Shown in pieces: positions 16,551 to 25,721 of a stretch of 34,815 nt of DNA. A program made the translations under genes and the position numbers. Origin of the DNA: CAYOHR01 sp964512145 (lineage in GTDB: Bacteria > Bacteroidota > Bacteroidia > Flavobacteriales_G > JALEGO01); contig CAZEIM010000028.1 in the NCBI GenBank assembly GCA_964512145.1, positions 1 through 34,815 of the forward strand, written 5' to 3'. Position 1 is the first letter of the stretch. Each line of letters begins with the position of its first letter. The notes beneath the pieces are model-generated. The model was not told the origin of the DNA and ran no database searches. It worked only from the letters and a program-made list of their open reading frames with translations.

Positions 16551-18592
16551 AGTTACAAAACTATGTTTTAGGTCAATGGATTGAAGGTTCCGGAAATGGA
16601 ACAGCATTATATAATGCATTAAATGGAGATGTAATAAGTACGGCAGATACACAAGGAATACATTTTGAGGAAGTTTTAAATTACGCACGTAAAAATGGCA
16701 ATAAAGCACTCAGAAAAATGACGTTTCATGAAAGGGGGCGTATGTTAAGAGCATTGGCTTTATTCTTAATGGAGCGTAAAGAAACTTATTACCCGGTAAG
16801 TTATTTAACCGGAGCCACCCGAGCTGATTCTTGGATTGATATTGAAGGAGGTATAGGAAACTTATTTGCATATGCTTCTTTAAGAAAACAATTTCCGAAC
16901 GAAACTTTTTATGTGGACGGAGAATTGGCAAAATTATCTAAAACTGGGTCTTTTATTGGACATCATATTATGGTGCCTAAAGAAGGTGTGGCCATTCATA
17001 TTAATGCATTTAATTTTCCAATTTGGGGTATGCTCGAAAAAATAGCTGTTAATTTACTGGCGGGTATGCCTGCTGTAGTAAAACCTGCTACTTCTACTTC
17101 ATTTTTAACTGAAAAAATGGTTCGCGATATTATTTCCTCTAATATACTTCCCGAAGGAGCTCTACAGCTTATTTGTGGATCGGCTGGAGATATGTTAGAT
17201 TATGTTACAAGTCAGGATGTAGTTACATTTACCGGCTCGGCCGAAACAGGCAAAAAACTTAAAGCGCACCCAAAAATCATTTCAGAATCGGTTCCCTTTA
17301 ATATGGAGGCAGATTCTTTAAATTCATCTATTTTAGGCGAAGATGCTGTGCCCGGCACACCGGAATTTGAATTATTTATTAAAGAAGTAGCTAAAGAAAT
17401 AACCATTAAATGCGGTCAAAAATGTACTGCAGTGCGAAGGATTTTGGTCCCTCAACATTTGGTAGAAGATGTTCAACTTGCTTTATCGGACCGTTTATCC
17501 AAAACCAAAATTGGAAATCCTAATAACGAGAGTGTTCGTATGGGGGCATTAGTGGGTAAAAATCAAATTCAAGAAGTAAAAGATAAAGTGGCTCAACTGC
17601 TTAAAGGTTCCGAGATTGTATACGGTAATTTAGATAAGGTTGAGGTAATTGATGCTCATGCTGAATATGGGGCATTTATGTCACCACTATTACTAAAAAA
17701 TAATTTTCCGTTTAAAAACTTACAAACCCATGAGATTGAAGCTTTTGGGCCGGTAAGCACATTAATTCCATACAAAACATTAGAAGAAGCAGTTGAAATT
17801 ACTAAACTTGGAAAGGGTTCATTATGTTGTTCAATAGTAACCAACAGCGAAAAAATTGCTCGTACTTTTGTGGTTGAAGCAGCCAACCACCACGGTCGTA
17901 TTTTAGTTTTAAACAATGAATGTGCTAAAGAAAGCACCGGACATGGGTCTCCTATGCCATTACTGGTGCACGGAGGGCCCGGAAGAGCAGGTGGAGGAGA
18001 AGAAATGGGTGGTAAAAGAGGAGTAATGCATTATCTACAACGAACAGCTATACAAGGCTCGCCTACCATGATTACTGCTATTACTAATGTATATCAATAT
18101 GGGGCAAAACAAACAGAACCATCCATTCATCCATTTCAAAAATATTTTGATGAGTTAGAAATAGGAGATACCTACAATACACATAAGCACACTGTAACCG
18201 ATGCTGATATTGTAAATTTTGCCAATACTAGCGGAGATCACTTTTACGCACACGTAGATGAAACATCTTTAGAAGGCACTTTATTTGAAAAAAGAGTGGC
18301 TCACGGATATTGGGTTTTATCAAAAGCAGCCGGCATGTTTGTTCACCCTAAAAAAGGCCCTGTATTGTTAAATTATGGTATTGACGAAGCAAGGTTTACC
18401 AAACCGGTTTATCCAGGCATGACCATTGGCGTTAGATTAACCGTAAAAGAAAAAGTAGATCAAGAAAAAAGATCTTCCGAAGATATAGCCAAAGGAATTG
18501 TGAAGTTTTTAGTAGATGTATATGATGAAACAGGAGAAACAGTTGCCTTAGCAACTATTTTAACGATGGTAAAAAAGAAAAATCAATCGTAA
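16547..18592 (+). CDS. paaZ: PaaZ-like bifunctional aldehyde dehydrogenase/enoyl-CoA hydratase
   Basis: A 681-residue protein, the same length as E. coli PaaZ. The N-terminal ALDH domain has NAFNFPIWG (about 153-161), VVKPATSTS, TFTGSAETG, candidate general base E254 and nucleophile C293 (CGQKCTAVRRI). The C-terminal MaoC-like hotdog domain begins near residue 530, with FANTSGDHFYAH (about 558-569) holding the hydratase Asp/His pair. In phenylacetate catabolism PaaZ opens the oxepin-CoA ring and oxidises the resulting semialdehyde. No other paa genes are in the window, so the pathway here is unproven. It is joined to the upstream secreted protein gene by an ATGA overlap and is followed 1 bp later by a TTG-started membrane protein. 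Confidence 0.88.
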   Translation: MKLQNYVLGQWIEGSGNGTALYNALNGDVISTADTQGIHFEEVLNYARKNGNKALRKMTFHERGRMLRALALFLMERKETYYPVSYLTGATRADSWIDIEGGIGNLFAYASLRKQFPNETFYVDGELAKLSKTGSFIGHHIMVPKEGVAIHINAFNFPIWGMLEKIAVNLLAGMPAVVKPATSTSFLTEKMVRDIISSNILPEGALQLICGSAGDMLDYVTSQDVVTFTGSAETGKKLKAHPKIISESVPFNMEADSLNSSILGEDAVPGTPEFELFIKEVAKEITIKCGQKCTAVRRILVPQHLVEDVQLALSDRLSKTKIGNPNNESVRMGALVGKNQIQEVKDKVAQLLKGSEIVYGNLDKVEVIDAHAEYGAFMSPLLLKNNFPFKNLQTHEIEAFGPVSTLIPYKTLEEAVEITKLGKGSLCCSIVTNSEKIARTFVVEAANHHGRILVLNNECAKESTGHGSPMPLLVHGGPGRAGGGEEMGGKRGVMHYLQRTAIQGSPTMITAITNVYQYGAKQTEPSIHPFQKYFDELEIGDTYNTHKHTVTDADIVNFANTSGDHFYAHVDETSLEGTLFEKRVAHGYWVLSKAAGMFVHPKKGPVLLNYGIDEARFTKPVYPGMTIGVRLTVKEKVDQEKRSSEDIAKGIVKFLVDVYDETGETVALATILTMVKKKNQS

Positions 18593-18593
18593 A

Positions 18594-19529
18594 TTGATTC
18601 GATTTTATTTTAAGCTTAAATGGCAAATATTACAGCGACATATTACTGATGCAGATGCTCCATTGCCTATTGGAGTTTTATTAATGGGAGGCTTGTTTTA
18701 TGCTCTTTCCAATTTGCTTTTTAAAAGTACGCCACTTGCACATCAAATATATGTTGTCTTAGGATTTGGTTTAATGCTTACAAACAATCACCCTTTAAAG
18801 CTTGGCTTTATTAAAGCTACTTGTAATAAAACAGATTTTTTAAAAATCCGCTTGTTTGAAAATCTTTTGTACGGCTTGCCTTTTATGATTTTTATTCTGT
18901 TTTATTCTTTTAATATCTTATATGTTTTATACTTGTTTTGGGCCGCTATATTGAGTACATATTCAACGCATGTTCCACAAAGTAATACGGTATTCCCAAC
19001 ACCCTTTAAAAAACCTTATGAGTTTATTATTGGTGTTAGAAAAGGATATTTATTTGTAGTAGCTGTATACATTGTTTTTGTCATGGGGCTATTAAATGAT
19101 AATTATAACCTAATGCTGGCAAGTATTTTTGGCATATTTTTAATATGTATGTTTTTTTATCAAACACCTGAGCATGAATATTATATATGGAATTATGCGT
19201 TAACAGTAAAAAGTTTTTTAACCCATAAAATCAAAATAGCTATAACACAAAGTTCCATGTTAATTTTGCCTTTGTGTTTAATAACATTCATTTTTTATCC
19301 TCTAAAAACTCATTTTACTATGCTTGTGGTGATTTTGGGTTATTTGTACATAATTATGGCTATTTTAAGTAAATACGCCATATTTCCAAATACCTTTTCT
19401 ATACAACAAATTTTCATGTTCTTTTTTGTATTTTATATTCCCCCCATAATTGTTTTAAGCATCCCATTTTTATGGCCTCGTGCTATAAAGAATCTACATA
19501 ATTTATATTATCACTATGATTATAGTTGA
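18594..19529 (+). CDS. Multi-spanning membrane protein, likely ABC transporter permease
   Basis: A 311-residue very hydrophobic protein with about eight to nine membrane segments and no recognised catalytic motif. The start is a TTG one base after the PaaZ stop; no better ATG lies near, and the tight spacing favours this start. It overlaps the ATP-binding protein gene by 14 bp, which strongly suggests it is the partner permease of that ABC ATPase. The overall arrangement (a small permease with a single ATPase and no periplasmic binding protein) looks like an exporter. Substrate unknown; I do not recognise a named family. Confidence 0.7.
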   Translation: MIRFYFKLKWQILQRHITDADAPLPIGVLLMGGLFYALSNLLFKSTPLAHQIYVVLGFGLMLTNNHPLKLGFIKATCNKTDFLKIRLFENLLYGLPFMIFILFYSFNILYVLYLFWAAILSTYSTHVPQSNTVFPTPFKKPYEFIIGVRKGYLFVVAVYIVFVMGLLNDNYNLMLASIFGIFLICMFFYQTPEHEYYIWNYALTVKSFLTHKIKIAITQSSMLILPLCLITFIFYPLKTHFTMLVVILGYLYIIMAILSKYAIFPNTFSIQQIFMFFFVFYIPPIIVLSIPFLWPRAIKNLHNLYYHYDYS

Positions 19530-20196
19530 ACAGCTGTCAAAAAAATATGGAACAAAAACCGTATTTAGTGCCATAAATATTCAATTCAATAAAGGGATGG
19601 TATATGGGATTGTTGGAGAAAACGGAGCTGGAAAATCAACCCTTTTTCGTTGTATTTCAGGCATGGAAAGTTACGAAGGAAAAATTACGAGTTCACTAAA
19701 TCCTTTAAAAAATTACACAGGATTGTTGTTAACAGAACCGTATTTTATGCCAAAAATTACGGCAAAAGAATATTTACATTGGATGTGTTTGTCTAGAAAT
19801 AAAAGCATTCCTGTTTGGGATAAAATAAATATTTTTGATTTGCCCTTAAATCAATATGCCGAAAAATATTCAAGTGGCATGAAAAAAAAACTAGCACTGC
19901 TTGGGGTGTTATTACAACAAAACGAACTATATATTTTAGATGAACCTTTTAACGGAGTAGATTTACAAAGTAATTTATTAATAACAGATATTATTTTGCA
20001 ATTAAAACAAAAAGGGAAAACAGTATTAATTTCTTCTCATATTTTTTCAACTTTAAAAGAGACATGCGATGAAATTTATGTTTTAAAAAATGGTAGCTTG
20101 AGCTCTAAAATAACGAAAGACCATTTCAATGACTTAGAGGAAAGTATGAAAAATGAAACTAAAAAATATTCTTTAGATGAAATATCCTTGGGTTAA
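19516..20196 (+). CDS. ABC transporter ATP-binding protein
   Basis: A 226-residue single-domain ABC ATPase. Walker A is GENGAGKST (34-42), the signature motif is a slightly unusual YSSGMKKKLAL (near 118-128, with SSGM in place of LSGGQ), Walker B is LYILDEPF, and the switch His is in LISSHIF. The Q-loop of most family members is not obvious; TEPYFMP occupies its place. Its degenerate signature and short length resemble ATPases of small exporter systems. It overlaps the membrane protein gene upstream by 14 bp, indicating a two-component transporter. Confidence 0.9.
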   Translation: MIIVEQLSKKYGTKTVFSAINIQFNKGMVYGIVGENGAGKSTLFRCISGMESYEGKITSSLNPLKNYTGLLLTEPYFMPKITAKEYLHWMCLSRNKSIPVWDKINIFDLPLNQYAEKYSSGMKKKLALLGVLLQQNELYILDEPFNGVDLQSNLLITDIILQLKQKGKTVLISSHIFSTLKETCDEIYVLKNGSLSSKITKDHFNDLEESMKNETKKYSLDEISLG

Positions 20197-20229
20197 TATA
20201 TTTGTGATTTGAGTACGGCTATTGAAAAT

Positions 20230-21750
20230 ATGAAGCTATATCAAAAAACATATTACTTGATTATAGTATTTTGCATATGTTTAACTTGCTTGTTGCAGGC
20301 GCAAATTTACCATTCCCAAATAATATCTACTCTTAATCAAACAGGCTTAGCTTTTCCATTTGGGGTATGCTCAGGAGATCCTTCTTCCCAAAGTGTTATC
20401 ATTGCTACTCATGTATGGCCAAAAGACACAACACCTGAAATTAACATTGTTTGGGAAATGTACCTCGATAAACAAGCGACCCAAAAAATTATACAAGGTG
20501 AATTAATTGCTTATAAACATAATGCATACGCTGTAAAAGCTCAGGTTATACATTTACAACCTAATACATATTACTATTATCGTTTTATTTTTAATAACGA
20601 CACCTCCATATTAGGCAGAACCAAAACTCTACCTCAAGGAAATGTACAAAACGCCAGGTTTTTAGTGGCTTCTTGCGGCAACTACGAGGCAGGGTGGTTT
20701 AATGCTTATAAACATATGAGTACTGAGCAAAATATAGATGCGGTGTTAATTTTAGGAGATTATATTTATGAATATTATCAGCAAAAGGCTCCTAGAAGTG
20801 TATTGGTTAGGCAACATATACCATCCTATGAAATTATTACTTTATCGGACTATAGAACAAGGTATGCACAATATCGTTTAGATAAAGATTTACAGGCATT
20901 ACATGCCGCACATCCTGTAATAGCAATTTGGGACGATCATGAGTTTGCAAACAATGCTTATAAAGATGGTGCTGATAATCACCAAGCCCATGAAGGGGAT
21001 TGGACGAGTAGAAAATATAACGCAAAAAAAGCCTATTTTGAGTGGCTTCCGGTTCAAGAAAATGAGGATAAAAAAATATTTAGAATGTTTAATATAGGAA
21101 ATTTGATTGATTTAATAATGCTTGACGGAAGAATGGAAGGCCGTACTCTACCTGAGGATGCTAACAATATAATTCAAACCGGTAATACCATGTTAGGCGA
21201 TACACAAAAAAGTTGGTTTTTTTCTAAAACCATTAACTCACAAGCCACATGGAAAATGATCGGAAACCAGGTAATTTTTTCAAATTTTCATGTTCCAAAA
21301 AAACTTTCAAGATTTAATAAAAGCAGATTGGATATGTGGCAAGGATACACCCATGAAAGAAAAGAAATTTTAGACACATTTACACAAAAGAATATAAAAA
21401 ATTTACTCGTATTAACAGGGGATGCTCACAGCTCTTGGTTTATTCGAATAAAAAACAATAAAAAACCCCTAGGCGCTGAGGTAGTTACTCCCAGTATATC
21501 GTCTCATAACTTAAATGAATATTATCCACTATGGAAAATACACGCATTAAACCTACTGTTTAATTATTCTTGGAAAAACAGGCATATAAAATATTTTAAT
21601 GGCACAAAGCATGGATACGTACTCTTGGATGTAAATAAAAAGCGGACAAAAGTCACTTGGAAATATCTACATGTGAAAACCCCCTTGGCTTCTCCAAACG
21701 TGATCTCCCAAAAAATCAAAAGGATAAAAGCAGTACATGAAAAAAAGTAG
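20230..21750 (+). CDS. PhoD-family alkaline phosphatase/phosphodiesterase-like exported protein
   Basis: About 506 residues. From the ATG at 20230 the protein opens with a clear signal peptide (MKLYQKTYYLIIVFCICLT through LLQAQ); a TTG at 20209 would add seven residues and is less likely. An N-terminal beta-sandwich region (FPFGVCSGDPSS, VIIATHVWP) precedes the metallophosphatase domain: ASCGNYEAGWFNAYK, LGDYIYEYY, WDDHEFANNAYKDG and LTGDAHSSWF are PhoD metal-binding motifs. Such enzymes hydrolyse phosphodiesters in the periplasm or outside the cell. The gene overlaps the DUF2807 gene by 14 bp and follows the ABC ATPase by 33 bp. Confidence 0.85.
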   Translation: MKLYQKTYYLIIVFCICLTCLLQAQIYHSQIISTLNQTGLAFPFGVCSGDPSSQSVIIATHVWPKDTTPEINIVWEMYLDKQATQKIIQGELIAYKHNAYAVKAQVIHLQPNTYYYYRFIFNNDTSILGRTKTLPQGNVQNARFLVASCGNYEAGWFNAYKHMSTEQNIDAVLILGDYIYEYYQQKAPRSVLVRQHIPSYEIITLSDYRTRYAQYRLDKDLQALHAAHPVIAIWDDHEFANNAYKDGADNHQAHEGDWTSRKYNAKKAYFEWLPVQENEDKKIFRMFNIGNLIDLIMLDGRMEGRTLPEDANNIIQTGNTMLGDTQKSWFFSKTINSQATWKMIGNQVIFSNFHVPKKLSRFNKSRLDMWQGYTHERKEILDTFTQKNIKNLLVLTGDAHSSWFIRIKNNKKPLGAEVVTPSISSHNLNEYYPLWKIHALNLLFNYSWKNRHIKYFNGTKHGYVLLDVNKKRTKVTWKYLHVKTPLASPNVISQKIKRIKAVHEKK

Positions 21751-22468
21751 TTTAATATTACTCGTTTGGGTCATTTGTATATCAATTTCAGGATGTGAAA
21801 AAAATAATTGCTACATTAATAAAACAGAAACTGTATTAAATTCATGGAATACACAATCTTTTGATACATTATACATACAAGGCAAAATGAATGTTGAAAT
21901 ACATCAAGATACTTTTTTTAATATTAAGATGGTTGGTACACATATTCAGCCAAACAACATCCAAATCTCACAAGAATCAGGAATTTTAAAAATTATATAT
22001 CTACCTACTTGCGACTGGAAAAGAAATTATTCGGATTCCTTGCATGTGATTGTTTCGGTTCCTTCTTTACGGTTTATCGACTGCAGAATAAATGGAATAC
22101 TAAAAACCCTAAAGCCATTTGAAACGGAACGGCTAAAAATAAGTTGTTTTGATGCAGGAGGAAGTATATTTTTTAATTTTAAGGGAGCGGAGTTTGCCAT
22201 AGCTCTAAATACAGGCTTGTTTGATGCTAATATTGAGGGAAATACACAAGTCCTTTACTTATATTCAGGGAGTTCTACCGGAGTTATTCAGGCACATCAA
22301 TTACAATCCAATAAGGCATATTGTACCAACCAAAATACCGGAGATTTTTGGGTTAATTGTACAGATACATTGTTTGCAGAAATTAATCATTCAGGAAATA
22401 TTTATTATTCCGGAAACCCTAAAGTGATTAGAATAGGAGATGGCATAGGAAAATTGGTGCGCTATTAA
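21737..22468 (+). CDS. DUF2807 (GIN domain) putative lipoprotein
   Basis: A 243-residue protein with a lipoprotein signal peptide whose lipobox is ISGC (Cys20), so it should be anchored in the cell envelope. The rest is rich in short beta strands: FDTLYIQGKMNVEIHQDT, LKIIYLPTC, LHVIVSVPSLRFIDCRINGI, and YYSGNPKVIRIGDGIGKL at the end, the last typical of DUF2807/GIN beta-helix proteins common in Bacteroidota. No enzymatic motif is visible. It is the last gene of the run from 13809 and is followed at once by a hairpin. Confidence 0.75.
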   Translation: MKKSSLILLVWVICISISGCEKNNCYINKTETVLNSWNTQSFDTLYIQGKMNVEIHQDTFFNIKMVGTHIQPNNIQISQESGILKIIYLPTCDWKRNYSDSLHVIVSVPSLRFIDCRINGILKTLKPFETERLKISCFDAGGSIFFNFKGAEFAIALNTGLFDANIEGNTQVLYLYSGSSTGVIQAHQLQSNKAYCTNQNTGDFWVNCTDTLFAEINHSGNIYYSGNPKVIRIGDGIGKLVRY

Positions 22469-22504
22469 ATTTTAATAATTCCAAGTTAGAAGAATTTTAA
22501 AATT
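22468..22504. terminator. Bidirectional AT-rich hairpin between converging genes
   Basis: AATTTTAATAATTC (22468-22481) pairs with GAATTTTAAAATT (22492-22504) as a 13-bp stem with a single bulged T, and a 10-base loop. It begins at the stop codon of the DUF2807 gene and lies 41 bp from the stop of the convergent ispG, so it could end transcripts from both sides. No long T tract follows, so this is tentative. Confidence 0.4.
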
Positions 22505-22544
22505 GAGTAAAAAGTTTCATGAATTACAATTCGCTTTTTTCTAT

Positions 22545-24491
22545 CTAATCGCCATGTTCTTTTATTAAGTTAATGAGTTCTTGTACCGCTTCTTGTTCTG
22601 GAACATTGCGTTTTACTACTTCTTTTTGCTTATATAAGGTTATTTTTCCCGGGCCAGTTCCAACATAACCGTAATCGGCATCAGCCATTTCACCTGGACC
22701 ATTAACAATACAACCCATTATACCAATTTTAACACCTTTTAAATGATCGGTAACAGCACGTATTTTGGCTGTAGTTTCTTGTAAATCAAACAATGTTCTT
22801 CCGCAAGAAGGACAAGATATATATTCTGTTTTTGAAATGCGTGTTCGCGTTGCTTGTAAAATCCCAAAAATAAGTGAATTATACTTGGTATTTTCTGAAA
22901 GGTTTTTGGAGCACATAAAAACACCATCTCCTAATCCGTCTATAAATAACCCCCCTATGTCGGTAGATGCATACAACATAACTTTCTCCCCATCATCTTG
23001 GTACGCTCTTTTAATAATTACCGGACAACCAATTTGTTTATGAATAAGCAGTGTAAAAAACCAACGTAAATGAGCCATAGCATGTGTATTATTTGTTTCA
23101 ACAATTAGCACGGCATTTTTACGTTCTTTAAGTTTAATTAATTCATCTTCTGTAATATTATCTACGATAATGGAAATGAAATTCAGTACATCACATTTTT
23201 CAATTTCTTCATTTAAGTATTCCGATAAATTCATTAAAGGGTACGTTCTGTCTTTGGTTTTATGGCTTTTCCATATCTCAAAGTCCTGAATAACACCTAA
23301 TGTTCCCGGGATTTCAAAATCAATCGTGTTTTTTCCAACATAAATATAATCACATGCCATTTCTGTTATATTCCATTTGTCTAAAGGAACAGAATATTGA
23401 TATCCTACAGAAAATAAGTTTGCTGGAGCAATACTTTGTTTATGCGAAAAATCTGTGATCACTCTAGGCACATGACTAGCTCCAATATTAAGCACTTCAT
23501 TTGAAGACCTTTTTGTGTACTCATAAGGATGTATAGGGTAACCTGTAATTTCCACTATTTTATCGTGTGTATCTCGGGAAGAGTATCGGTTGGCTAAAAT
23601 TTTAGCTACCGGAATTTCAAACTCGGGCTCTTCTGTTAATGAAACTCTAATGGTGTCACCAATACCATCTTCAAGCAGTGTTCCAATTCCAACAGATGAT
23701 TTAATTCGACCGTCTTCACCATCGCCTGCTTCGGTTACACCTAAGTGTAGTGGATACACCTTGCCATTTGTCAACATTTTATGAACCAGTAAGCGGTAGG
23801 CTTGTACCATTACTTGTGGATTACTTGCTTTCATGGACAATACTAACTGGTGGTAGTTTTCTTCTTCACATATTCGCACAAATTCCATTGCCGACTCAAC
23901 CATACCTAAAGGAGTATCTCCATATTTCGATAATATTCTATCGGATAACGAGCCGTGATTTGTTCCAATACGCATGGCGGTTCCATATTCCTTGCATATT
24001 TTAACTAAGGGTAAGAATTTTTCTCTAATTCGTTCTAATTCTAATTGGTACGAAGCTTCTGTATATTCTGTAAATTCAAACTTTTTTTTATCGGCATAAT
24101 TTCCGGGATTTACCCTCACCTTTTCTACAATTCGAGCAGCAAGTTCAGCAGCATTTGGCGTAAAATGAATATCAGCAATAATAGGAGCTGAATACCCCTT
24201 TTTTTTCAACTCGCTTTTAATACTTTTTAAATTTTCTGCCTCTTTAATACTGGGGGCAGTGATTCTAATATATTCGCAACCCGCATCAATCATTCTAATA
24301 CATTGTTCTACTGTTTTTTGTGTATCTAACGTATTGGTAGTGGTCATAGATTGAACGCGAATTGGATTTTTACCCCCTAACGGAACATCGCCTATGTGTA
24401 CTTCTCTTGTTTCTAATCTTTTGTACCTTACCAAACTATGGCAGTAGATATAATCTTTTAAGGAAGATTGATTTAAGGACACGACAGACAT
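22545..24491 (-). CDS. ispG: 4-hydroxy-3-methylbut-2-enyl-diphosphate synthase (three-domain form)
   Basis: A 648-residue iron-sulfur enzyme of the non-mevalonate isoprenoid pathway, which converts MEcPP to HMBPP. Near residues 28-52, REVHIGDVPLGGKNPIRVQS and MTTTNT open the TIM barrel, and RIGTNHGSLSDR is a family hallmark. A central insertion domain (about 290-540) separates the barrel from the C-terminal cluster domain; this long form is typical of Bacteroidota, Chlamydia and plants. The [4Fe-4S] ligands are C560 and C563 (SCPSCGRT) and C594 (GIMGCIVNGPGE), with E601 as the expected ligand or catalytic residue. All key residues are present, so the gene looks functional. Confidence 0.95.
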   Translation of the reverse strand: MSVVSLNQSSLKDYIYCHSLVRYKRLETREVHIGDVPLGGKNPIRVQSMTTTNTLDTQKTVEQCIRMIDAGCEYIRITAPSIKEAENLKSIKSELKKKGYSAPIIADIHFTPNAAELAARIVEKVRVNPGNYADKKKFEFTEYTEASYQLELERIREKFLPLVKICKEYGTAMRIGTNHGSLSDRILSKYGDTPLGMVESAMEFVRICEEENYHQLVLSMKASNPQVMVQAYRLLVHKMLTNGKVYPLHLGVTEAGDGEDGRIKSSVGIGTLLEDGIGDTIRVSLTEEPEFEIPVAKILANRYSSRDTHDKIVEITGYPIHPYEYTKRSSNEVLNIGASHVPRVITDFSHKQSIAPANLFSVGYQYSVPLDKWNITEMACDYIYVGKNTIDFEIPGTLGVIQDFEIWKSHKTKDRTYPLMNLSEYLNEEIEKCDVLNFISIIVDNITEDELIKLKERKNAVLIVETNNTHAMAHLRWFFTLLIHKQIGCPVIIKRAYQDDGEKVMLYASTDIGGLFIDGLGDGVFMCSKNLSENTKYNSLIFGILQATRTRISKTEYISCPSCGRTLFDLQETTAKIRAVTDHLKGVKIGIMGCIVNGPGEMADADYGYVGTGPGKITLYKQKEVVKRNVPEQEAVQELINLIKEHGD

Positions 24492-24502
24492 ATTTTTTTA
24501 CT

Positions 24503-24510
24503 CAAATCTA
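24503..24510 (-). promoter_or_regulatory. Possible -7 box (TAGATTTG) for ispG
   Basis: On the minus strand TAGATTTG matches TAnnTTTG, about 12 bp upstream of the ispG ATG at 24491. This would leave a very short leader, and no -33 TTTG is evident, so confidence is low. Confidence 0.25.
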
Positions 24511-24529
24511 ATCATATTCTATTACATTT

Positions 24530-25576
24530 TTAATCCTGTTTGCGCATTTTTATGGCTAAAGAGTTTATAAACAGGGTTAATAAAGCATACAATAATATCC
24601 AAACCATCGCTAAAAGAACTAAAAAACTTACGTTTACATTCTGAAATCGTTGCCATACATAAGAAGGTTCCTTTTTCTTCCCCCATAATGCGGCATATTT
24701 TTTTAAAACTTCCTGCTCGGTAATAGCATACAATGCTTCTAGTTGTTCTACATGAATTCGATNNNNNNNNNNNNNNNNNNNNNNNNNNNNNNNNNNNNNN
24801 NNNNNNNNNNNNNNNNNNNNNNNNTCCTGATGATCAAATTTTGGTAAATTAGCTGTTAAACACCGAATACCTTCATTAAAAAGCTGTAATGATAAGCTAT
24901 CTTTAAAAACCTTGTGGTATTCATAAATGCCTAATAATGCATGCATCATACCATTTAACACATGTGGTTTTTTTCCGGTATGATCTGCATATTCTTCAAA
25001 CCAATATCCCTCGGGATATGTATATGTTACACCACCTTGCTTTGGGGGATATAAAAACGATAATAAAACACCATCGGCTGTAGCTTTATACTTTTTAAGA
25101 TTAGTGTATTGGTAAGCCTTTGAAAGCACCTCTAAAGCCATTCCTTGTGTCATGCCACTTACCCATCCAGGCTTTACATTATATGGAAGCCATGAATACC
25201 GGTATTGATACACAAAAAATAAAGTATTTAAAAGACTATCTTTTACGGTATCGGCATGTTCGGTAAGCCAATTTGCTTGATGATAAAATAACGAGCTATC
25301 TCCATTTTTTAAATATTTAAGTGCATACTGACAAATCTCTACCGGGTTGGTTTGTAAACCAATATGTTCCCCAGAAACCGAGTGATAATTTACAGTTGGT
25401 GTTCCTAAGTTATTTATGTATATAATTGGCCTTAACGTATCGCATAAGCAAATATGTTTTCTAAAGCCGTTTCGCAAGGAATTTTCCCATGAAATTCCCC
25501 AAAAATGCAATAAAACGCATGAAAAAATAAAGGAGAAAATAATAATGAAAACAGTCGTTTTTTTAAATTGTCGCAC
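24530..25576 (-). CDS. D-glucuronyl C5-epimerase-like membrane-anchored protein (contains assembly gap)
   Basis: Similar to the C-terminal domain of D-glucuronyl C5-epimerases, which turn glucuronate into iduronate in a polymer. GWVSGMTQGMALEVLSKAYQ, YPEGYWFEEYADHTG, HVLNGMMHALLGIYEYH and IHVEQLEALYAI align by eye with conserved blocks of animal heparosan epimerases. A run of Ns hides about 22 codons exactly where the family has a conserved Tyr-rich segment. The start is uncertain: the GTG at 25576 gives VRQFKKT followed by one membrane helix, whereas the frame stays open to a TTG at 25705. No in-frame ATG exists in this region. There is a further membrane segment near the C-terminus (VSFLVLLAMVWILLYAL). 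Confidence 0.7.
   Translation of the reverse strand: MRQFKKTTVFIIIFSFIFSCVLLHFWGISWENSLRNGFRKHICLCDTLRPIIYINNLGTPTVNYHSVSGEHIGLQTNPVEICQYALKYLKNGDSSLFYHQANWLTEHADTVKDSLLNTLFFVYQYRYSWLPYNVKPGWVSGMTQGMALEVLSKAYQYTNLKKYKATADGVLLSFLYPPKQGGVTYTYPEGYWFEEYADHTGKKPHVLNGMMHALLGIYEYHKVFKDSLSLQLFNEGIRCLTANLPKFDHQXXXXXXXXXXXXXXXXXXXXXXRIHVEQLEALYAITEQEVLKKYAALWGKKKEPSYVWQRFQNVNVSFLVLLAMVWILLYALLTLFINSLAIKMRKQD
24763..24824. other. Assembly gap (62 Ns)
   Basis: A run of 62 N characters inside the C5-epimerase-like gene. The frame on both sides agrees if the gap is really 62 (22 codons with split edges), and the distance between flanking motifs is close to that expected for the family, so the estimate may be accurate. 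Confidence 0.98.
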
Positions 25577-25675
25577 AGAAAAAAATATACACAAATATAT
25601 TAGCAACAGGAACAGTTTATGAAAATAAATGTGGATTAAATTAAATAAATTCAAATATTTACCATAAGTTGTAAA

Positions 25676-25683
25676 TATTTTTG
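25676..25683 (+). promoter_or_regulatory. Possible -7 box (TATTTTTG) for the 25722 operon
   Basis: TATTTTTG on the plus strand, 38 bp upstream of the ATG at 25722, fits TAnnTTTG. It is the same octamer as two other upstream sites in this window. The -33 element is not clear. Confidence 0.35.
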
Positions 25684-25721
25684 TGCGTAAAGAATACTTG
25701 AACAATTCATGAATATTACAG

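Noticed and set aside
24763..24824. Run of Ns as a masked repeat
   Set aside because: Coding sequence on both sides matches one protein family in the same frame, so it is more simply a scaffold gap.
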